Source: Clarkia xantiana subsp. parviflora
Taxonomy: Eukaryota > Streptophyta > Magnoliopsida > Myrtales > Onagraceae
Assembly: GCA_036873135.1 (NCBI GenBank)
Contig: JAPTYO010000015.1
Location: 16,657,683 to 16,721,682, forward strand
Reading direction: 5' to 3'
DNA: 64,000 bases
Shown piece by piece: positions 27,590-38,790 of the stretch. Made by a program: the position numbers and the translations under genes. How positions within the stretch are numbered: the stretch's first letter is position 1; the number at the start of each line of letters is the position of its first letter. A model generated the notes under the pieces. That model made no database searches. It had not been told where the DNA came from and saw nothing but the letters and a program-made list of their open reading frames with translations.

Positions 27590-28023
27590 TGCATGATTGT
27601 CCATGTTGTGTGGACTATAGAGTAGAGTTAAGACTCGTCATCTTATTGGATGTAACATCCGTAGTTGCAGTTAGGAGACATATGTCCTTGCATTGCGCGC
27701 CCCTCTTGGTTATACCAAGGAATGGCGTGTTCAATATGTGTTAAACACATGTGTTGTTGGCTTGCCGCATCTCATGGGTAGTAGTGCGCAGGAATTTAGA
27801 GTGACACTTAGCATTTATGGGTAGTAATGCGTAAGTCCGTTGTCCCGGTACTTGGCATTTATGGGTAGTAACGCGCAAGACCTCCAATACCTACGTGAGA
27901 AATATGTCTCGACAAGCCGAGACCTTTGTTTTTACTGTCTCTTAGTCCACTCTGGTGACGTTTTCACAAGGCGCTACTTGTTGGTTTGTGGCGTTTTTCC
28001 ATCCGCTAGTTGGGGACATCCCG
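27590..28023. other. Spacer of the retroelement, no gene
   Basis: Non-coding region after the antisense gene, with short repeated words (ggcatttatgggtagtaa at about 27808 and 27854). Confidence 0.5.
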
Positions 28024-28450
28024 CGTAACGTTGCTACAAGGCGTTCTGTTGGCTACCCAATTACTTGCCTTGTGATGCTAATACGTCTCTACTTTGTTAT
28101 TCAAGGGGACGTGACATAGGTCGTGTAATACGCCTTATAGTTTATACCGTATTTTGGGTCATTCAAAAGCGACGTTATAGCAAGACACGACTTGCCCTTT
28201 TGAAGTGTTTTATTTTCCGTACTTTGGGTACTCCCGCCGTATCGTTGTTGCAAGACGTTCTACTGGCTAGTCCAGTTACTTGTCCTGCGATGCTACTACA
28301 CCTCTGCCTGGTTATTCAGGGGGTTGTACAAGATCGCGTTGCACGACTTGCAGGTTTTCCTGTCTCTTGGACCATTCCAAAGCGACGTTTGTGGCAAGAC
28401 ACTACTTGCTTGGTTGAAGTGTTTTATTTCTGTTATCTGTTCACGGGCGA
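28024..28450. repeat. Two tandem copies of a ~213-bp unit
   Basis: The block gttgctacaaggcgttct…ttacttgccttgtgatgct at 28028 recurs as gttgttgcaagacgttct…ttacttgtcctgcgatgct at 28241. A second block (aagcgacgtt…gcaagacac…acttgc) recurs at 28165 and 28379. Confidence 0.75.
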
Positions 28451-28594
28451 GATAACATTTTACAAGGCTCGACTTGTATGTTTGGTGAGTTTTTCGCTGC
28501 GTTGTGCATGGCAGCAATTGTAGAAGGGATTTCGCACCATGTGCTGGCATAAAGAGGTGGTACGTAATAATGAACACTACTTGTGGGTAGTAGT

Positions 28595-28880
28595 AGGTTC
28601 TCATGGGGTTGCCCTCATGAAGAGGATGTCGCGCCATATTTTATGGGGTGAATCACGCCCAAGTGTTTGATAATCTATACTGGGTGTCGTTTTCCTCAGT
28701 AAGATGTCATGGAGCTGCCCTCATGAAGAGGATGTCGCGCCATGTAAATGTGTGGGGTTTCCCTCGTATAGAGGATGTCACGCCACGTAGAGGATGGTTG
28801 CCTCTTAGTTGAGAAATCCAAGGTATGAATGTTGTAATCATGGGGTTTCCCCCGAGTGGGGATGTCGCACCATGCTATTT
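28595..28880. repeat. Four copies of a ~35-bp unit
   Basis: Units of the form tggggttgccctcatgaag followed by aggatgtcgcgccat occur near 28600, 28710, 28757 and 28840, with unequal spacing. Confidence 0.75.
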
Positions 28881-29470
28881 GTAAGTAATCCTTAGAAAAA
28901 ATTTCTGGATGTACTTGTATAGAGTAGATATGATAGATGTTGTGCGAGAGAGCGTATTGAGTATTCGTTTTTTATGTCGAATATTGACATGTGTGTGGCA
29001 TATAAAGGTCGTTTGTTGTATTTAGCGTAATAGCTTGTGTTGTTGGTGCATGTTTAATGCGTATAGTCCACTACTTGGTGTTATTCCAGAGTATGGAATG
29101 TGAGGAGGTACTGTACCTACGGAAATACGTTAACTTCACTAGTCTTATTGTATTTACAATGCGGGATAGATGGGGTCAACTGATCACCCATATGTAAATA
29201 ATCTACTAAGAGTTTAAACTACTTAGGAAATTAAAGCTTGAAAGTAAATGGATGGATAAAGCTGTGCGTAACGCATGAGGTTGGGGGAGGGATGTGATTG
29301 TCGCCTCCTGCTCCATTTGTTCACATGGTGCGGTGAGTGCACGCCAAGCGATGTTGTAGAGCTCCAAGTGCTATCATTTCTTCGATTTCAACTCACAGGA
29401 TGAGACAGCCATTTGTCCTGTGACCCCAGGCGCTGTGGAATTTGCACCAATGCATGATGTCGGTTCCTAG

Positions 29471-30024
29471 TAGGGCTGGCAATTTGTGACACGACACGAT
29501 AGCACGACACGAAAACGCACGAAAAAAAATCGTGTTCATGCTAGCATATGGCAGTACGATAACACGATAGCACGAACACGACTAACACGATATAACTTCC
29601 GTGCCGTGTTCGTGTTTGAGTATCCTAACACGACACGCACGATAAAGTTGTGCTAATAAGACTTAATTTTAAGTATTTTTTGAGCAAATCTTATCTATTA
29701 CCTCCAATTAGTGGTTTATTATTTAGTGTTTTTAAACTATATAATACTAACTTATGAATATAGTGACATATTAATTCATGGTTTTTTAAATATGAAGTTA
29801 ATTATTTTAATTTTTGCTCAAAGATCTCGTATATATATATATATACAACCGAATATCCTTCACAACACGATAGCACGACACGAACACGCACGAAAATATC
29901 CGTGTCGTGTTTGTAAAATGTGGCACGATAAGCTTATTGTGCGTGTTCGTGTTCAGTAAGTTTAACACGACACGATCACTGATGCGCACGATAGCACGGA
30001 CGATAGCACGAATTGCCACACCTA
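29471..30024. mobile_element. hAT-type MITE nested in the retroelement
   Basis: Begins TAGGGCTGGCAATT and ends AATTGCCACACCTA (two mismatches), flanked by the exact 8-bp duplication gttcctag (29463-29470, 30025-30032). Both subterminal regions are dense in cacgacacgatagcacg-like words in both orientations. No transposase. Confidence 0.93.
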
Positions 30025-30102
30025 GTTCCTAGGAACGCATGTGGTGTTTCCCGAGGGGGGGGGTAGCTTGTTTTGCAGGATGCTCACAAACAGATGTTCG
30101 AC

Positions 30103-30489
30103 CTATGTGTTCAGAGGCGTAAATGCATATTCTGGGCCGTCTAGTGTGCTCCTGCTTGTGCCTTGCTGAAAGAGTACCTCTCCCTGGCATGTGGGTGGCT
30201 TGATCCACCCCAATTCATGTTCACAAGTGACTGCTCTTTCAAGTTTTTCCTTGAGGTCACTCATTGACTGAGTGGTCCTCCAATCGTATTCTCTTACAAG
30301 TAGAAGGAAGGATCGTGCGTTCGAGTTGATGAAGAACGCGTTGATCACTGCCTCCTTGGTTGCCCTCAGCAGTGCTGAGTTTAGCGCAATGCGCCTATAG
30401 TATTCCAAGGTTGGCTCATCCTCCTCTTGCTTGATGTCCCAAACACTTTGCGGTGTCAGGACCTGTTCATCGCTTGAATAGCTGTTCAA
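30103..30489 (-). pseudogene. Gag-like fragment
   Basis: An open stretch of 128 codons with DIKQEEDEPTLEYYRRIALNSALLR and LKEKLERAVTCEHE, resembling the helical part of a retrotransposon gag. It lies where RT would be expected, downstream of the protease. It may be a duplicated or foreign gag piece. Its beginning is not defined by a good ATG. Confidence 0.4.
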
Positions 30490-31438
30490 GATGTGCTTCT
30501 TCTACCTGTTTGTCTTCTTCTTGCTTGGGAATATCCAGCCTTATCATGGCTATGGAGAGTTGTTGTTTACGCCTTAGGGCGTTTACATAGCACTGTCGTG
30601 CTGCAGTTTGGTCTCCCATGATTTCTCCAACTCCATTCATTGTCGGAAACTTCAGCTTCTAGTGCACTCTGGATGACACTATTTCATAATGATTTATGGT
30701 TGTTCTTCCCAATATCTCATTATACGCCCCTAGAGTTTCAACCATAATAAAGTTGACGTTGATGTCCAACTTTATCCAGCCTTCTCCCAGTGTTACCGGG
30801 AGTGTGAATGTACCCAAGGGGTATGTTGCAGCACCCGCAAAACTGATTAATGGGAACGTTCCAGGGCTCAAGTTAGCCTTTGTGCGACCAATCTTTTCTA
30901 TCACCTTGATAGTTAGGATGTCGGCAGAGCTTCCTCCGTCAACGAGAATTCGTTTGACGTCGTACTCCGCGATAGGCATGGTGATGACGAGCGCGTCGTC
31001 ATGGGGGTATACAATATGTCTCATATCTTCTTTAGAAAACATGATGACCAGATCTTCCTGTTCACCCCTTGGTCGCTTGCCGTACTTTGGATGTGTCTCT
31101 GCCTGGGAGGCATAGACATTCCTTGAGTGTGAACCCTGGCCACCGGTAGCTGGTCCTCCATGTATGACGTTTACCATACCCCGTCTAGGAGGATGTGGAT
31201 TTTCATACATATTTTTTTTTCCTTTTCTTTTCTTTGAGGGTTCTCCTTGATGCTTTGTGGGGGTATTGTCACCTTGATCGACATAGTGTTTTAACTCTCC
31301 ACGCAAGATAACATTGTTGATACGCATTCTTAGGCTGAAACAGTTGTCGGTGTCATGCCCATTGACTTCGTGGTTTGCAAACCACTTTTCCATTTCTTTC
31401 CCCAGAGGCCTTTTTGCCAGTTGTTTGGCTATTTCCAT
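30490..31438 (-). pseudogene. Retropepsin-like protease and start of the protease/RT linker
   Basis: Contains the zinc-knuckle-like region (FANHEVNGHDTDNC, 31375s), a basic linker, then the aspartic protease core YDVKRILVDGGSSADIL with FAGAATYPLG and NEILGRTTINHY. After one stop it continues KFPTMNGVGEIMGDQTAARQC, the usual text between protease and RT in Gypsy gag-pol. The catalytic D-[ST]-G is D-G-G here. The polyprotein then ends; no RT follows. Confidence 0.8.
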
Positions 31439-32964
31439 ATATTAGTTTCCTTGATCTCTTTCAAGATCACTGACAAGGGTGCATTCAGCGGGATAAAGTT
31501 TGCGGCGTTTACCTCCTTCGGTTTCTGGAAGCCTTCTTGGTTGGGTCGCTTAGGCTGTGGATGCCACTTCCTATGCGGTTGGTTTCCTTGGGGGTGCTTG
31601 GCTTGACCGGCCTTGTTGTTTTCTTTATTGCGTTCCGCGTTCAGTTTTGCCTTAGCTCTTGCCCTGAACCTTTCGAGGTCCACGAACTCTTTGACGCATG
31701 AGGCCAACTACTCCAGAGTTTCTGCCGGCCGCTTTGACATTTTTTTCACCCAATGAGAAACCTAAATGGCCCAAGTTCCTTATGAATGCCTGGATTATAT
31801 CGTGCTCAGACAGGTTTTTCTGGATGTCTGAAATATTCTGGTTGAAGAGGATGTAGTAATCCGCTAAAGATTGATCATACTGCTGCTTCACGTCGTCTAG
31901 CGCGCTTGCATCCTTTAGCAACTTGTGTTCACCCATGTACCTCTGGATGAACCTTCCTTTTAGGTAAGGCCAGGAGCTGACACTTTCATTAGGAAAGGAG
32001 AAGACCAGTGTGCCGCTGAACCTAGTAAGGTTTGCGGGAACGTGACCACTACATGGTTTGAGTTTGTTGTTCTCCCTAGCAATGATGCTTCATGCTGTTG
32101 TACATGCTCTATAGGATCACCTTTTCCCGAGTATTTCTCAATTCTAATGTTGTTTAGGATTCCTGAAACCCTGTCATACAACATCTCTTCGGTGAATGGG
32201 TGGCTTGCGCCATTAGCCAGGACATGCATTGGCCTGACTTTTGATTACTTCAACTTCTGCTCTATAAGAGTTCCAAGGCTTTGGATGTCAGTCCTGTGAT
32301 GGGGACATTGTCATTCCTCGCTGGCGTCCCCCAAATGTTATTTGGGTTTCTGCTGTTGTCACGCCCCTAGCTCTGTTGGTATTGAGAATCCTCCCTGCTT
32401 GGTTGCTCATTCCTAAGACTTGGTTGCAATGATTCGGCTGGGTGTGGCCTTTCATAGTAAGTTTCATTGGAGCGAGATCCTTGTGGCTCTGCTTAATAGT
32501 AATGTGGGTTGGCAGCTGGAGGCTGTCCTCTTTGTGGCATTGGGGCTTCTCCTCGGGGAGGTCGTGAGAAATTGTCTCCGGTGCAGGGTATGCTTGAGCT
32601 TGTGGTGGCGGAGGTGGTGGTGGTGGAGGCGCATAGCCTTAATTCCTTAGGTTTTCTCTGAAGGCCAGGAGCTCTTCGATTGCTGCCTTCATTGCAGGCG
32701 TTAATATAGGGGCTGTCTGGGCACCTTGGGTGCCTCTACCCTAAGGTTGTTCCTCTTCTGTGTGGGCTCTGCGTTCGAATCCTGGTGGTGGCTCATTGGT
32801 TTGGGCGGTACGCTCCTGTTGTGCGTTTAGAGACGACACAGAAGAGGTTGTGGATACGGCCTCGGGGATGTAGGAGGGACCTGCCTGACTCCTTCTTGGT
32901 GGTGCTTGGTTGGATGCTTCCGCAGTAGCCTTCCTTTTTTATCATCTTAGACCTTCTTCTCTTG
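31429..32964 (-). pseudogene. Gypsy gag relic
   Basis: Several broken frames: MAREEGLR at 32964, proline-rich text around 32600-32650, and a Retrotrans_gag-like region at 32229-31960 (RIEKYSGKGDPIEHVQQHEA). The helical continuation DVKQQYDQSLADYYILFNQ lies in 31936-31652, and a basic tail in 31707-31429. Stops and frameshifts make it non-functional. Gag would form the virus-like particle that packages element RNA. Confidence 0.8.
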
Positions 32965-33039
32965 CCATATCCGGGTTATCGGGATGCGGAGGGTTGCTCG
33001 TCATTGCTGTCGGTAGTGTATGACTTGTTGTGTTCGTGT

Positions 33040-33058
33040 CTCGCAGACGACGCCAAAA
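33040..33058 (-). promoter_or_regulatory. Primer-binding site
   Basis: Minus strand immediately inside the 5' LTR: TTTTGGCGTCGTCTGCGAG. The closely similar TTTGGCGTCGTCTGTGGGA and TTTGGCGCCGTCTGTGGGA occur beside the LTRs at 52847 and 57956, showing a shared priming tRNA class. I do not name the tRNA. Confidence 0.75.
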
Positions 33059-33661
33059 TGTTGGATCCTTCACTCGATGGAGAGTCGGGCCCTGATGTAT
33101 GCGCTACGGGTCGTCGAGGTAGCGGGTCTTCGTATGTGCCGGGATACGTGCGTCTTTGGATACCTGCACGAGGGGCAGTATTGTATGCCACGCAAATGGG
33201 GGGGTGGAGTGCGATGAGCCCTCTCCGAAGCTTAAATTAGGATTCTAGAGAGAGAAAGTTTAGAGAGAGGTCAGAGCTTCGGCGTCAACTTAGTTGTGAA
33301 ATGAATGATCAAGGGCACTATTTATAGGAAACATTGAAATCAAACTGGGTTTTGAACGGTCCAACGTCGATTTAGTTGTGAAAAAGTGAACCGAACGTGA
33401 ACGAGCAAGGAGTTGACGTCGAAGAGTCCGACACGTGTCGTACGCGCGTATAAAGAAGTCACGCGCATTTCTAGGTGTAATCTGGATTCCGATCCGGATT
33501 GTTGGACAATCTGGACGAGTCCTATGCTCGGGGTACGTGCGCACGTACCCCGGGCCGTTTTAGACTTGCGGGTGATTATTTTGGGACCGTTTAGTGGGTT
33601 TGACGTGTAGGCGAGGTCCGAATAATTATAAAACGAACACGAATCGGACGTATACCCATCA
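33059..33661 (-). repeat. 5' LTR (right) of the 13.7-kb element
   Basis: Starts TGTTGGATCC and ends ACCCATCA on plus. Contains a perfect 22-bp palindrome at 33529-33550 centred on gtgcgcac, preceded by an imperfect stem around ccggattg near 33496. Confidence 0.93.
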
Positions 33662-33666
33662 AATGT

Positions 33667-34178
33667 GGCTTTCAGTACAAGGTATTTTTTTTTTGTATAC
33701 ATATGGTACCAAACGTTTGAAAAAATGTAGCTTTTGGTATATCCGTTAGTTGGCAGTTAGTATTGGTCTTTAAATGACATGTGCAAGTTACGTGACTCAC
33801 TCTAAACTTTTGATTTTGATCAGTTTAGTCCCTCAAATACATTCCCAACTTTTATTTTGTTTAATTTAGTCATAAAATTTCAAAACTGAACACAATTGAA
33901 CCAATTGAACCCAACTGGGTTCGATTTTAAAATTTTATAACTAAATTAAACAAAATAAAAGTTAGGAATTATTTGAAGGACTAAACTGAACAAACTCAAA
34001 AGTTTATGGTGATTCAAGTGACTTGCACATGTCATTTAACGGTAAAACTAACGACCAACTAATGGATGTACCAAAAGCCATTTTTCAAACGTTTGGTACA
34101 AAAAGTATACAAAAAAACTTCTTGTACCAAAAATCACATTCGGTCAAACATGTTGTATGAAAAAGTACATTTAATCCT
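33667..34178. mobile_element. Main part of the foldback element split by the LTR retrotransposon
   Basis: Continues the left arm (gtacaaggtatt…tatggtaccaaacgtttg) and holds the whole right arm (caaacgtttggtacaaaaag…cggtcaaacatg…aatcct). The AATGT target copy lies at 33662-33666. Same family as 42815-43948. A 9-bp TSD is not exact (atatttttt / attttttat). Confidence 0.7.
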
Positions 34179-34317
34179 ATTTTTTATACCTTTAGTTGCA
34201 ATTTTAGATTTTAACTATGTTGACATGTTTATGGTGCATTTTAAAGGCTAACATCGTTGAAGTTGTCACATGTATTTTTCTAAATTAATTGAGCAATTTC
34301 AGATTATAATTAGGATT

Positions 34318-34830
34318 AAGAACCTATAAACAGTTCAAGGTTTGCCCAATGTTGAAATTTGGTGTTTGAAATTTGAAATATTAAAATGGACAGTCTCATG
34401 TTATATTTTTGTTGAAATTTGGTGTCTCCGTGCGTACTTTCCTCTACATTCAATCATTTTTATCAGCACACTCATCCACTAATAATCTATCATTTTTTAC
34501 TTTTCACAGAGTCGCCAAATTTTCCCAAAAGTTGAATATCCAAAAGAAAATGTTTACAAGAGTGGTGTTGCGCAATTTCCAGCGACAACGGAGCGGAATT
34601 TACTTGTGCGGATGTGGCCAGCTTCTTAGGTGGCGATCCTGACAAGTTGACGAGAAAGGAGCGTGCATGAGAGATCGAATTTGACAGTCGGTTTCGTTGG
34701 GATTGACTTCTCTAAAGTAATCACATCGTAACACCAAATTTCAACAAAAATGAAAATTGGGACACTCCATTTTAACGCTGGTCACCAAATTTCAACATTA
34801 ATGAAACTTCAAACAGTAACCTTATATTAA
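34318..34830. mobile_element. Long-TIR repeat, family B, copy 2
   Basis: The core (gcgcaatttccagcgacaac, gttgggattgacttctctaaagtaatcaca) is the reverse complement of the copy at 7325-7825. Arms share tgttgaaatttggtg / caccaaatttcaaca. Non-coding. Confidence 0.65.
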
Positions 34831-35113
34831 CTAATTCTTTAGACTAGATATACAACGCCGGCACCGTTTTAGCATCATCTTCATAGGTCTGCGCTAATGA
34901 TCCGCCCGTTGTTCAACATGAAGATGATGACACTAAATCTATTCAGCTACTGTTAATAGTAAGTAATTAATAATAAAGTACAAGAACCACAAAAGAGTAG
35001 CAGAAGTAGTGAACACTTATTAGAATAGCTTATCATTGTGTTCCAAATCAAAGCATATGAGAGAGCAGTAACTAATTACTCAAACTAAGCTAGGAAATTA
35101 GATTAGAAAGAAG

Positions 35114-36688
35114 TTACCTAACCACAATATTACTGAACCCAGGAACTTTCAACACTCCACCATCAACCATTTCATCCCTCAATCTCTCCACATCTCCCCA
35201 CCTCCCGGCTTCCGCATAAGTATTTGACAAAAGAACGTAATCCCCATCTTCAAGTCTCTCCACTTTCTGCAGTTCCCGGATCGCCAACTCAGCAAACTCG
35301 ATATTTCCATGGACCCTACAAGCCCCCAACAGAGTCCTCCATACAACACAGTTTGCTTCAAACGCCATGTTCCTAATCACCTCCAATGCCTCCTCTAATA
35401 GTCCCCATCTGCTAAGCAGATCAACCATGCACCCATAATGTTTCATGTCTGGTTCGATCCCGTGTTCCTCTACCATTGCCTTGAAAAGTTGTCTGCCCTC
35501 ATTGACAAGACCCTTGTGGGTGCAAGCGATTAAGACACCGATGAATGTGACTCGATCGGGTTGGGTTTGGGTTTCCTTCATTTCATGGAACAACTCCAGA
35601 GCTTGGTCGGAGTAGCCATGGAGGGCCAACCCGACAATCATTGCATTCCAGCAGCTAACGGGCTTCATTCCCAATTTGTTGAACATTTCTCGTGCAGAGT
35701 CTAAATTCCCGCACTTTGCATACATATCGACAAGTGCAATGCCTAAGTAACCTTGAATTGTATGTCCTTTTTCGTTCAACGATTCGTGGATCTTCTTCCC
35801 GGTTGTTATGGTTCCAGTTTCTGCACAGGCGCCAATGATGGAGATGAGTGTGATTTCAGTTGCTTCAACTTCTGCAATCTCCATTTCCTGGAATAAGTTC
35901 AATGCAGCAGCGAAATCTTTGACTAGGATGTATCCTGCAATCATTGAATTCCATGAGACTGAGTCCCTCTCAGGCATTTGGTCGAACACCTTCTGTGCAG
36001 CTTCGATGTTTCGAAGCCGTATGTGCCGTGTTATCATTGTGTTCCAAGAAACCACATTCTTGGTCGGAATCGATACGAAGAGATCGTCTGCTGAACTGAA
36101 GTCACCAATACTATCAAATGCTGATATCATGATGTTCCAGGAGGCGGTAGTTCTTTCAGACATTTCTTCGAACAGTTTTCGGGCAACACCTATTTGGCCA
36201 CCTTCAGAGTAGACATGGAGTAAAGAGTTCTGGATATGACGATCCTGATCCAACCCAACTGCAAGGACCCTAGAATGAATCTCACTTGCTTTCTGCAGAA
36301 TCCCGACCCGATGGTATTTAGAATCATGTTTCGCGCACCAGAGAGTTCTAGCACAAGCCTTGATCGCAAAATTGTACGTGAATTCGTCGCAGACTACGCC
36401 TGTCCTCTGCATCTGGTTGTAGATGAGTATGGCTTTGACGGGGAAGACGCTTCGGGAGTAAGCCCTGATGATGGTGCTGCAGATGAAGGGATCATCCATG
36501 GGAGTTTCCTCGAAGAGGGAGAGGGCGTGGTCGAGGTTGCCGTGAGGGGAGAGCGAGGAGAAGGAGATGAGTTTGGAGTGAAGATTGAGAGCTTGTTTGG
36601 TAATAACTGCCTGGGCTTGCTCTACTTCCTTCATCGATCGGAGGTTGGAGATCAGCCGGAGAAGTGCGGCTCTGGACATCGTCGTCAT
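35114..36688 (-). CDS. Pentatricopeptide-repeat protein, PLS class, E subgroup
   Basis: A single uninterrupted 524-codon frame, as usual for intronless plant PPR genes. Such proteins bind organellar RNA; E-type members act in C-to-U editing, usually with partners that supply a DYW deaminase. Recognisable PPR units run from about residue 60 to 440: SWNIMISAFDSIGDFSSADDLF, SWNTMITRHIRLRNIEAAQKVF, SWNSMIAGYILVKDFAAALNLF, CWNAMIVGLALHGYSDQALELF, and others. The C-terminal E motif starts near VVWRTLLGACRVHGN and the protein ends at PGFSN, without E+ or DYW. The start ATG (36688) is followed by another at codon 4. A targeting peptide cannot be judged by eye. Target RNA unknown. Intact and probably functional. 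Confidence 0.93.
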   Translation of the reverse strand: MTTMSRAALLRLISNLRSMKEVEQAQAVITKQALNLHSKLISFSSLSPHGNLDHALSLFEETPMDDPFICSTIIRAYSRSVFPVKAILIYNQMQRTGVVCDEFTYNFAIKACARTLWCAKHDSKYHRVGILQKASEIHSRVLAVGLDQDRHIQNSLLHVYSEGGQIGVARKLFEEMSERTTASWNIMISAFDSIGDFSSADDLFVSIPTKNVVSWNTMITRHIRLRNIEAAQKVFDQMPERDSVSWNSMIAGYILVKDFAAALNLFQEMEIAEVEATEITLISIIGACAETGTITTGKKIHESLNEKGHTIQGYLGIALVDMYAKCGNLDSAREMFNKLGMKPVSCWNAMIVGLALHGYSDQALELFHEMKETQTQPDRVTFIGVLIACTHKGLVNEGRQLFKAMVEEHGIEPDMKHYGCMVDLLSRWGLLEEALEVIRNMAFEANCVVWRTLLGACRVHGNIEFAELAIRELQKVERLEDGDYVLLSNTYAEAGRWGDVERLRDEMVDGGVLKVPGFSNIVVR

Positions 36689-36710
36689 CCATGGCCGAAA
36701 TGCTTGAGAG

Positions 36711-37733
36711 CTAAGTCTGTAATCTGTTGAGGGTAATTATTTTGAGGAGCAAGTGGTATATATTGTTGGCCAAAAAAAGAAAAGTGGTAAATACTTGTTA
36801 GCGTAATAGTTTAATGAATTGGTGCACTTGTGGATTATTGGCATCAATACATCTACATGTAATGTGATTACGTTAGTTACTTAAATAATAAAATGTGAAT
36901 TTCATTATAGTTTGAAATTACGATCAAATTCTCTTATTGTTACATAAGATTATATCAAAGTCGTAGAAGTGAAGTAGAAGTGAAGTAGAAGTGAGAGTGA
37001 CGTGGCTAGAGAGAATGGAACAGAGCAGCGGGTTGAATAAGTAATAAATATAAAATTTATATTTTTAAAAATTTCAAAAATATTATTTTACAAATATATT
37101 TATTTACTACCATATAAACATTCTTATATAATTTCGTAACTTGTCATAGCTGAAAATAGCACATCGTGTGTAATGATCCTTAATTATTATGTTCGGGTCA
37201 AATTCGAGTGTTTAAATATCTTCCAAACTGTACGCGTGCTATTATTGTGAGGATGATAGATAACATGAACGAACCAATTTTAAGGATGATATAAAGGAAT
37301 GATCAAGCAACTCAACTCTACAAATGACACAATGACAAAATTATGTATGACATAATCAGATGATTCCAAAGATAATACAAAAATATATATTTATTAAAAA
37401 ATTAAACAATTTAATATATATTTATTAAAAAATTAAACAATAGCGATATAAAATAAAAATATATTTTTAAGAGATCGGTACTAAAATTTGGGTCTTTCTA
37501 CTATGCTCCACAAGCATAGACACTTTTTTTTTTGCATTTTGAATATTGTCCTAAAGGTGAACCTAAGAGGGAAATTGTTATTACTAATGATGTGATGAAA
37601 ATATAAGGTATAGTTAAAAAAAATCATACTTTTAAAGTTTTACACATATTACAATTAAATTCGTTCTAATAGTAAAAAAAACAACAAACATATCGCTCCA
37701 AAATGCCTTAAAATCACATGTATTTTCCCTCTA
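36711..37733. other. Intergenic DNA upstream of the PPR gene
   Basis: AT-rich; three gtagaagtgaa units at 36965-36995 and a 30-bp direct duplication (aatatatatttattaaaaaa) near 37381-37440. No gene seen. Confidence 0.6.
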
Positions 37734-37742
37734 TTATTATTT

Positions 37743-38471
37743 TGGGTTAATAACCTATGAAATGTCTAAATTTTGGCCCATGTTAACCGGAGATGTCTGA
37801 ATTTTCAAATGTTGATTTGAGAGGTCTGAGGTTTCAACTTTGTGGATATAAGAGGTCTCCGTTAATTTTTTCCGTTAAAACTAACGGAAATTGGAAATAA
37901 AATTAAATTCCTAAAATGCCCTTCTATCAAGTGTGCCCCTCACATGCTTGAAGTGAAAAGACAAAAATGCCCTTAAAGCCACCACGGCTCCGGCCACCCC
38001 CACCCCGCCTCCGGCATCCACCACCCGGCGACCACCACTCAACTCCGACGACCGCCACCACGGCTCAAATTGAGCCTAATCGGGGCCGGTGGCTCCGATT
38101 TGGGCCTAATCGGAGCCGTGGTGGTGGTCGCCGGAGTCGGGTGGTGGTCGCCGGAGCCGAGGTGGTGGTCGCTGGAGTCGGGTGATGGTGGTCGGAGCCG
38201 GGTGGCGGTGGACGGAGCGGGGTGATTTTAATTTGACTTCAGGGGTAATTTTATCATTTCACATTTCCTCAAATAAGATATTAAATAAACAAAATATTAA
38301 AAGGGACAAGAATGTCATTTCACACAATTCTGTTAAATTTAACCCTAAAAGTAGACAGAAAACCTTAAACCAACAAAGTTGAAAATTCAGATTTTTCAAA
38401 TTAACTTTTAAAAATTCAAACCTCTCGGATTAACATGGGGCAAAATTCTAACATTTCTTAGATTATAAACC
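37743..38471. mobile_element. Foldback element with GC-rich hairpin core
   Basis: Arms: left gggttaataacctatgaaatg…ttaacggaaatt; right aattctgttaaa…aacatttcttagattataaacc. An exact 9-bp duplication ttattattt flanks it (37734-37742, 38472-38480). The core (37975-38225) is a second inverted repeat: ccaccacggctccggcc-like text answered by ggagccgtggtggtgg. The proline/arginine-rich frame there is a by-product of this sequence. Confidence 0.8.
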
Positions 38472-38479
38472 TTATTATT

Positions 38480-38550
38480 TTTCTCCGAAGTTCTCTTAGA
38501 TGCAACTCAGATTTCTCCGAAGTTCTCTTAGATGCAACTCAGACCCCAAC
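38480..38550. repeat. Two tandem copies of a 31-32-bp unit
   Basis: tctccgaagttctcttagat plus gcaactcag repeats directly at 38482 and 38513, just downstream of the kinase gene. Confidence 0.85.
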
Positions 38551-38790
38551 GTTATCATAGCCATTTTTTGACCCCTTGAAGAATCCAACTTCTGATTAAA
38601 CAAACGATTAGATAAACGAACCAAATTATAGAAATATGGAAGGCACTGAAGAAGAGAAGAGAAGATACTTGCATTAGCATATACTCCTTTACACTGTAGA
38701 AGAAAATATTATTTCTCCTCCCCATTTCCTAATTGTTTACATATTAAGAGAGATCAGTTAAGACCCAGATATATCCATGTCCATCCGCCC

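Larger units (their letters stand above)
19983..33661 (-). mobile_element. Complete Ty3/Gypsy-like non-autonomous LTR retrotransposon, 13.7 kb
   Basis: Bounded by LTRs (19983-20597, 33059-33661) and flanked by the exact 5-bp duplication AATGT (19978-19982, 33662-33666). It reads on the minus strand: the primer-binding site lies next to the right LTR, then gag, protease, spacer, and a polypurine tract next to the left LTR. No reverse transcriptase, RNase H or integrase is detectable. It carries an opposite-strand multi-exon gene (24945-27288) between the pol stub and the 3' LTR, as described for antisense ORFs of the Tat lineage. A CACTA element and a hAT MITE are nested inside. The LTRs differ visibly, so the insertion is not very recent. 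Confidence 0.93.

Noticed and set aside
30103..30489. Reverse transcriptase of the 13.7-kb element
   Set aside because: Expected by position, but the text lacks any RT motif (no YxDD or equivalent) and resembles gag helices.
35808..36730. Plus-strand frames across the PPR gene
   Set aside because: They are the antisense shadow of a well-supported 524-codon PPR frame.
37967..38185. Proline/arginine-rich small protein
   Set aside because: By-product of the GC-rich inverted repeat in a foldback core; both strands read open there.
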